Below, one piece after another: positions 57,808 through 64,000 of a stretch of DNA of 64,000 bases. This DNA is from Tetrastigma voinierianum. Taxonomy: Eukaryota; Streptophyta; Magnoliopsida; Vitales; Vitaceae. A model generated the notes under the pieces. That model saw nothing but the letters and a program-made list of their open reading frames with translations. It did not search any database and was not told the DNA's origin. The translations under genes were made by a program, and so were the position numbers. The DNA is taken from NCBI GenBank assembly GCA_016808115.1, contig JAEQBH010001503.1, positions 806,001-870,000 of the forward strand. Reading direction: 5' to 3'. Numbering within the stretch: position 1 is the first letter of the stretch; each line of letters starts with the position of its first letter.

Positions 57808-58654
57808 GTTGTGAAATGAGAGAAGAAAAGAAAACTTTTCTTTATTGAATGATTTCTTTATTGAATGAGTGAGTGAGTAAAATATAGTATAGGTCTTCCA
57901 CACTGTTATATAGGTCAGTTCTCAGCGCTCACTTTAAGTTGGAGCGTATAAGATCGTATCTGTAGAAACTTGAATTACCGTCGGAGAGGGTCCTTCGAAG
58001 AGGGTCCATTGGAGAAGGTCCATCGGAGAAGATTTAACGAAGAAGGTCCGACAGAGAAGGTTGCATGGAGAAGATCTGATGGAGAAGGTTCAACGGAGAA
58101 GATCCGACGGAGAAGATCCGACGGAGGAGGGTCCGACGGAGAAGGTCTTGAGGTCATATAGAAGATCAGGTTGAGAGGCCGTGAAGAAGGTCAGAAGGAA
58201 GATCCCGGATTGAGAAGATCCGTCGGAGAAGGTCCGATGGAGAAGATCTGTCGGAGAAGATCCATTGGAGGGATTCGTTGGAGAAGGTCCATCGGAGAAA
58301 ATTCGTTGGAGAAGGTTCGTCGGAGAAGGTCTGCTGGAGAAGATCGCCAGAAAGATTTGACCAGAGAAGGCATAAAAAAGATCGATGGAGAGGTCGGAGT
58401 CGGAAGGAATTCGATGGAGAAGGTTCGTCAAAGAAGATCCGTTAGAGAAGGTCCGTCGAAGCAGATGTGACGGAGAAGGCCCGCAAGAGAAAATGGTTGT
58501 CGGGAGAAAGAGAGTTTCGCTCTGACCCCAACCCGTGGCTACGATCTGAAAAGTAATGAAATAGAGAAGAAAGAAAGCGCTTTCTTTATTGAATGAGTGA
58601 GTGAGTAAAATACAGTATAAGTTCTACCTATTTATATAGGTTAGGAAGACACAA
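57808..58654. repeat. Direct repeats of about 110 bp flanking a minisatellite
   Basis: 57808-57917 and 58547-58654 share gaaatgagagaag / gaaatagagaag, the stretch ctttattgaatgagtgag and gagtaaaatataGtata-type sequence to tatataggt. They bracket the 15-bp minisatellite with short unique edges. The arrangement could be LTR-like ends of a very small element or a local duplication. Confidence 0.7.
57976..58490 (+). repeat. 15-bp purine-rich minisatellite, roughly 33 units
   Basis: The core ggagaaggtccgtcg / ggagaagatccgacg is repeated with substitutions and a few length changes. Because 15 is a multiple of three, several frames on both strands stay open for long stretches (plus strand: RRRSDGEGSTEKIRRRR and similar; minus strand: Ser/Pro/Asp-rich). 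I do not call a protein, because all frames being open is a property of the repeat. Confidence 0.9.
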
Positions 58655-59213
58655 AACAAATAGGAAACAAATAAAATACAAAAATGAAGGAAAATAATGT
58701 ATAAGAAAGGAAGGAGATAAACTAAAGCATATCACAGATATCACATAATTACTCTAACATATCTTGTTACAAATGTTTTTTATCTTATTTTGTTTTTTTA
58801 CTCTATCTACTTGTTTTTATTATTATTATTATTATTTTATATCAACTGTATAGTTCGCATTGTAGTCCAACATGTTGTTTTGACTGCATTTAAATCAGTA
58901 AGTAGATCAAATTTCCAACACTTTTTTATTTAACATTTAAAAATTCTTTGCATAGAAAAAAGCAATCAATTTCATGATTGCTGTGAATTTAATTAAGTAG
59001 TACTGCATGATAAATTGGAATGGCCGAATGCATATATACACACCATCTGGTGAAAATATATTCAATATGTTGAGTGTATTGAGTAACTAGTTTACTGGTT
59101 AAATGAAAGATGCAAGTATGAAGCACAAAGCCCTTTCATTGCTAGTGGAGAGGTCTTTGTTTTCTTAATATTTGTTTAAGGTGATCTAAAACGGGAATTG
59201 GCCACATCAGAGG
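58655..59213. other. AT-rich DNA, nothing identified
   Basis: No gene or known element; an (att)n patch lies at 58818-58838. Confidence 0.45.
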
Positions 59214-60039
59214 ACAAGATAAAATATCTTTCACATGGGTCACAAAATTGTTGCAATCTAATAGAGAAGAGCCAAAAGAGGGAGTGGAGGATAAGACACC
59301 TGGAAAGGCCAAGCATAACCAACCTATGTGGCTAGTATATTCTAGAAGGAAAATAGGGGACACGTGGAGAAAGGAGAGAGGAACAGCTGGAAATCAGGAA
59401 AACAGATTTTGTCTTTCAAAAAGGGAGGAGGATGCTGTGTGAGGAAGCCAGTAGTGGAAGGAGAAAAAGGGGTAAAGACCTTGGGCTGTGTTCCATCACA
59501 GAAGTTCTTATTTTATTCGTTTGTAGTACCTTTCATAATTATTTGACGTTTTTCTTTCCATTTTGCCTAGAAATGTTGGTTGTTGGAAAATAGAAAAGAA
59601 TAGCATAATAGAGCTTATCAGAATTTTTCTTACCATTTTCTCTGTTCTGCATGCTGTTAGTAGAGAAGTTCCTTTGAAACCCATAATAGAACTCTTATGT
59701 TCTATACTGGTCCGACCTGCCATGGGCAAAAATGATAGCACTATGGAACAGAACACAATCACATTTGGATGCACAAGAGGAGAATATTAGAAACCTTACC
59801 AACCAACTTCAAGCATTACAGTAAAGCCAAGAACGCCAATATTCCATTCTTCAGGAGAACCAAGAAAAACTTCAATGCTTGATCTCGCAATGGCTAAAAC
59901 GTGCAGAAAAACAACCCATGAGAGACAATGACAGAGCGAGCCCGAAGCTGTCTACAATAGAGCCTAACACCTCTAGACCCATCCACGAAAACACTACAGG
60001 GTCCATTCAAATGAGTTTGAGCCCCTACATCCATTACCA

Positions 60040-60690
60040 GATTTTTTTCATTTGACATCCAAGGTTAAACTCCCCTCATTCTCCAACGCAAATCCTCGTG
60101 GCTGGCTCACCAGGGCACAAACTTACTTTGATGTTCATGGCATTCCCGAACTTCATAGAATTCCTGTGGCTCACATTTGTATGGAGGGTGTTGCGGTGCA
60201 TTGGTTCTCTATGGTCCGAGAGTCAGATACCAATTTATGAAGGGCTAGTTTCAAGAAAGAGTTATTGAATTGATTTGGGGGAGTAGCGAATCTCAGTCCC
60301 TATAAGCAACTGGTGGCGCTTCGACAAAGAGGAAACATTGATAACTATATAGACGATTTCGAGATGATAGCAGCAATGATTCCAAAGGAAATTGAGGCAC
60401 TATATTTGGGTTACTTAATGAATGGATTGCGAGATGAAATCAAGGCCTGCGTGCGTTTGTTGGCGTTGGAAACACGCCTTAATGCCTTCCTCATTGCCAG
60501 AAATGTTGAAGTCGCTATCGGCAGCAAGGATAGCGCAGTTGACATCGCAAGAATTAGGGTAGAAAGGACCCATGTGGGAGGTCACGTGCCGGACCATAGT
60601 TTTTTAAAGCTTCCAGGTCAGCTTAAACAGCCTCAAGTCGGGTTAAGAGATAACCCTAACTCACAAAATTTCCCCCTCTTTGGGTAGCCC
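60040..60690 (+). pseudogene. Ty3/gypsy gag remnant
   Basis: The frames 60052-60240 and 60313-60687 show the gag core: KLPSFSNANPRGWLTRAQTY, VHWF near the end of the first, then LVALRQRGNIDNYIDDFE and YLGYLMNGLRDEI, typical of the retrotransposon gag domain that forms the particle. A stop at 60238 and a frame change separate the pieces. A knuckle-like region follows in 60756-60860 (KGLFFKCGQLFSP), with the first Cys replaced by Phe. Confidence 0.75.
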
Positions 60691-60994
60691 TACTATCGAC
60701 ACGAAGTTCCCACTCCAAGCTTCCCCTTAATCCACGCTATAGAGGATTCAAGCACTTGTCGAGGGCGGAGATCGACGAGAGACACCTCAAGGGTTTGTTC
60801 TTTAAATGTGGACAACTCTTCTCCCCCCAATATTGTTGTCCCGATGGCCACCTATTGGTGCTTTTGCTTAGTGATGACGACGAGGTTGATGAGCATGACA
60901 ATCTCATCCACAACGGCGATGAAGAGAATCTCGGCAAGACAGAAGAAGAGGGGTAATGGGGTCTTTGATTTTTAGGTCTCATCGACAACACAAC

Positions 60995-61300
60995 TCTCTC
61001 CACAAACCTTAAAACTGCGTGGTGAACTTCACGGGATACCCATTCAACTGCCGGTTGATAGTGGCGCCTCCCACAATTTTATCTCTCGCACATTGGTCTC
61101 TACATTGGGTCTTCCTACACGCTCCTTCTTTTGTTTGAATATCAGGTTGGGTGATGGTCATCGGATCCGAGTACAACGGAAATGTGAGTCCATCGATTTG
61201 AAATTTTGTGATTTTTCTTGTCCTCTGGAGGCTTTGGTGTTTGACTTAGGTAATTTGGACATGGTGCTTGGTATTGAATGGTTGAAAAACTTTGGGTGAG
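60995..61300 (+). pseudogene. Ty3/gypsy protease remnant
   Basis: Reads LPVDSGASHNFISRTLVSTL from about 61047, with the catalytic Asp-Ser-Gly intact at about 61056-61064, and ends in LDMVLGIEWLKNFG at 61296. This would be an aspartic protease that cuts the polyprotein. Upstream and downstream frames are shifted, so it is not translatable as part of a polyprotein. Confidence 0.75.
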
Positions 61301-61619
61301 GTTATTCATAATCGGAAAGAGCAGTCCATGCGTTTCAGACATGGGGAATGTTGGGTAGAATTGAAGCCACCTCCTCCCCTTTACATTCCCACTCTTCACT
61401 AAAAGTCTGGCTGGCCAACCAAATAGAGAGCTGTTGGGGACAGATTGCAGCAGTCACGGAACTGGATACCCCTACAGCAAGGAACATCATTCTAAATCCC
61501 TCCTAACAGGATCAATTGCTCCACTTGCTAGACACATATATATAGAGCTCTTTGTTGGAACCCTGCAGGGCCCTACCACCAGCTCCCGATCCTGTCATCC
61601 ATGCCATCAACTTGCTGCA

Positions 61620-61895
61620 ACCAAGGACTATCAATTTCAGGCCATATCTTCACCTGTGCTCAGAAAGTAGAACTCGAGAGGAAAGTATATGAGATGCTAG
61701 AAAAGGGGATAATTCGACCCGGCAATAGTGCCTACTCTAATCCAGTGATTCTGGTCAAGAAGAAGGACCAGTCTTGGCAACAAGTGACTATAGGGACCTC
61801 AACAAGGTAACAATTCGGACAAGTTCAATTCCTGTCATTGAAGAATTGATAGATGAGCTCCATGGTTCTGGTATTTCACTAAATTGGATCTTTAT
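61620..61895 (+). pseudogene. Ty3/gypsy reverse transcriptase, N-terminal end only
   Basis: Contains the start of RT: VYEMLEKGIIRPGNSAYSNP then VILVKKKD (61690-61770), NKVTIRTSSIPVIEELIDEL (61800-61860) and, after a frameshift, KLDL at about 61880. Sequence with the catalytic YxDD box is absent because the fragment ends here. Confidence 0.75.
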
Positions 61896-61896
61896 G

Positions 61897-62384
61897 ATAA
61901 AATATCTTTCACATGGGTCTGGGAATTATTGCAATGCTATGAGGCAGTGCAATCTGGTGCGTGTGTAGCATGGGAGGATGGTTTGGGGGTATTTGGTGAA
62001 TCTCATGAAAGGAGCTGGTCTGCAGTTCAGGTATATGACAGGAAAGTTTCTTTATGGTCTTTTGAGTGGATTTCATATTTGAGTGAATGACACGGAATGA
62101 TTCATGATGCCAAGCATATCTTTGTTCTGTGTACTTATCTCTGGCTCATGTCATCCATAGAAGTGATACTAATTGCTTGTCTTAAGAAGCTACCAACATT
62201 TGTTACTGCTAATAACTAGATAGCACTCATAGCAAAGTCTCAATTCTTGTTACAATTTCTGTGGCTGGAGTGTGTTGCTCTTTTTGTTTTTGAATTTTAC
62301 TTACGTGCCATTTTCCATCTATCATGTAAACATAGTGTTGTTTGTTGTTCTCATCACTTTTTCTTTCCATTCAATAGTTTATTT
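61897..62384. other. DNA right of the gypsy fragment, nothing identified
   Basis: The 68-codon frame 61884-62090 (AWEDGLGVFGESHERSW) looks faintly exon-like and is followed by a possible GT donor, but I cannot place it in a family. Confidence 0.35.
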
Positions 62385-62515
62385 TCACTGTTTTCCTTTT
62401 AGCAAGCAATGTGCTTCAACTTTTAAGTAAATTAGTTTAATATTTTTCTTTTCATTGTTTTCCTTTTAGCAAGCAATGCTTCAACTTTAGAAGTAAATTA
62501 AGTTCAATATTCTTA
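62385..62515 (+). repeat. Two-copy tandem repeat of about 67 bp
   Basis: ttttccttttagcaagcaatg followed by cttcaac..ttaagtaaatta occurs twice in succession (near 62390 and 62457) with small indels. Confidence 0.8.
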
Positions 62516-62739
62516 TAGCGGGATGATACTTACATTCCAAATGTTGAAACCTGTACCTTGGTCATTTTAGTTAAATTCTATCCATTAATTTGTAATTTGA
62601 CTGGACAAAGTAATATCCACAAGGGAATAAACATTTGTATGATAAATGACATTGCATTTTTCAAAATACAATACATAAAGTTGAGATTCTATACTTTGTA
62701 TACACTTTATTTGTTTTAACGTTGAGATTAAGCTTGAAA

Positions 62740-63390
62740 TTTGAAGTGTGATGGGCGTTTCGTTCCTATTCTTGAAAATAGTTTTTAAAAACAAAAAAAC
62801 ATCAATTTCGATGTTCTCTAAAAGCTGTTATTGTTATTTTGAATTTAGCGTTTTTAGCGTTTTTTGTGTTTATTAAAGAAAAAAAGAACCAAACTTGTTC
62901 TCCTTATTTTCTTTGTTCTATTTGTTTTTTTAAGAATAAAAAACAGTTTTTTAAAATAGGAACCAAATAGACTCTTAGGGCTTGTTTGGTTCATTTTTTT
63001 TTAAATTGTTCTTGAGAACAGTTTTTGAAAATACAGAGAACACTATTTTTTATGTTCTCTAAAAACCGTTATTGTTATCTAAATTTAGTGTTTATAGTAT
63101 TCTTTGTGTTTATGAACACAGAGAACAAATAGACCCTTATGGCCTGTTTCGTTCATGTTTTTGAAAATTATTCTTGAAAACAAATTTTGAAAATACAGAG
63201 AACACTATTTTGCTGTTCTCTGAAATATGTTATTTTCTCTAAAATGAGTGTTTTCTCAATTCTCAATGAGCAAAACAAAATGGAAACCAACTGTTTTTTT
63301 TCTTCCTATTTTTCTTATTTTTTAAAAAATAAAATAGTTTTCAAAAAAGAAAACAAACATTCCCTTAGCAATGGTTCTAATCTAATCAGT
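62740..63390. mobile_element. Degenerate array of MITE-like repeats
   Basis: Three related blocks (about 62755-62970, 62980-63135, 63140-63370) each carry ggcttgtttggttc- or ggcctgtttcgttc-like starts, agttttt..aaaacagagaacact-type interiors and cgttattgttat words. Reverse-complement forms (gaaccaaa) occur near 62885 and 62960. Such 'gtttggttc' ends are common in plant MITEs, but the family is not identified. The 87-codon frame at 63187 is a by-product. Confidence 0.5.
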
Positions 63391-64000
63391 TTTTTTCCTG
63401 ACAAAAATGAACATTGGCAACAATTTTGGTTCTCCGTTTCAAAATTTTAGCATGTGAGATGCTGGGCCTCAATCTTAGCCCAGCCCAATTGAGTCCACGT
63501 TAACCTCTAACTTTGCTAAGACTTCGACTCAGTTTATAATTAAGAAAGTATTAGAGAAAGAAAAAAAAAACTAAAACTTTATTTGGAATCCGAAAAGTAC
63601 CGAGTAAAGAAAATAGAGAGGAAAATAAGAAGGAAAAGTGGAAAGAATGCAATTTTGGAGGAAAATAAAAAATAGGTTTAAATTTAATAAATTAATCATA
63701 TATGTTTATTCAAACTCATTTTATTTGTATATATATATATTATATATAGGAATTTTAATATAGTAAAATTTTAATAGTGAATTTTGATTATATTTGGTTC
63801 TATTTTATATTTTCCATAGTGAATCCAAATATGAGAAAATAATTTTCTTTTGTATTTTTTTATTTCCCTATCACTTTTCGGGTTCCAAATGGAGCCTAAG
63901 GAAAATTATTTTCCTATGTCTGGTTTCGCTAAGAAAATATAAAATAAAATAAAATATAATCAAAATTCTTCAATTTTTTTAAGTATTTTAAATTTACTTG
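63391..64000. other. AT-rich right edge, nothing identified
   Basis: No gene. A TA-rich run lies at 63728-63747. Short words such as gggttccaaatgg near 63880 hint at another MITE end. Confidence 0.4.

Larger units (their letters stand above)
59214..61896 (+). mobile_element. Truncated Ty3/gypsy element: leader, gag, protease and start of RT
   Basis: Gag, zinc-knuckle-like region, protease and the first part of RT follow in order, after which the sequence stops being retrotransposon at about 61890. RNase H, integrase and both LTRs are unidentified. The fragment is bounded by imperfect direct repeats (59214-59262 and 61896-61944, sharing gataaaatatctttcacatg). It is unlike the element at 26337: opposite orientation and a different protease region. 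Confidence 0.7.

Noticed and set aside
57970..58470. Arg/Glu/Gly-rich and Ser/Pro-rich proteins in several frames
   Set aside because: All frames are opened by the 15-bp periodicity; no start context, splice sites or family.
1..64000. A new defence, toxin or biosynthetic system
   Set aside because: No clustered intact genes, no operon-like organisation and no unusual enzyme motifs; what is present is explained by duplicated plant genes and transposons.

Overview
The window looks like flowering-plant nuclear DNA. It holds plant gene families in pieces (a PLS-class pentatricopeptide repeat gene, a ZAT-type C2H2 zinc-finger gene, a TPX2-like spindle gene, a p24 cargo-receptor exon, and two exons of an ankyrin/integrin-linked-type kinase). 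Exons have GT/AG boundaries and the spacers are AT-rich. LTR retrotransposons of both superfamilies (Ty1/copia and Ty3/gypsy), SINEs, hAT-like repeats and microsatellites are dense. I see no bacterial operon, CRISPR array, rRNA or tRNA gene. Most gene copies are broken by frameshifts and stops; the intact-looking coding pieces are short exons.

The main layout is a tandem array. One repeat unit has this order: an AT-rich leader, the PPR gene (+), an (AT)n-bearing spacer, the zinc-finger gene (-, convergent with the PPR gene), its upstream flank, a Ty1/copia gag-protease remnant, an hAT-like fragment and a spacer. Unit 1 runs from about 225 to 18837 and unit 2 from about 18838 to 39400. Unit 3 begins at about 39400 but keeps only its leader. 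Without younger insertions each full unit is about 10 kb. Each unit carries its own insertions. Unit 1 has a copia element (6362-11765) flanked by two overlapping zinc-finger copies, and an LTR-like block (16446-18340). Unit 2 has a complete reverse-oriented Ty3/gypsy element of 10.9 kb (26337-37282), whose empty site is visible in unit 1.

From 39.7 to 53.6 kb the same building blocks recur, rearranged and partly inverted: spacer blocks split by a 2-kb solo LTR related to the gypsy element, two plus-strand 3' halves of the zinc-finger gene (47.4 and 51.9 kb), TPX2-like exons, a p24 last exon, and two copies of an unidentified minus-strand gene. From about 53.7 kb to the end the sequence is not visibly part of the array. 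It holds two intact kinase exons, a 15-bp purine-rich minisatellite between direct repeats, a truncated Ty3/gypsy gag-protease-RT fragment, and degenerate MITE-like repeats.

No new biological system is claimed. The strongest observations are the TE-inflated tandem array, the dated insertion with its empty site, a G-box-containing tandem repeat, the minisatellite, and a pattern of differences between copies that may be partly sequencing or consensus error. All similarity statements come from reading the sequence and from remembered family motifs; no search was run.
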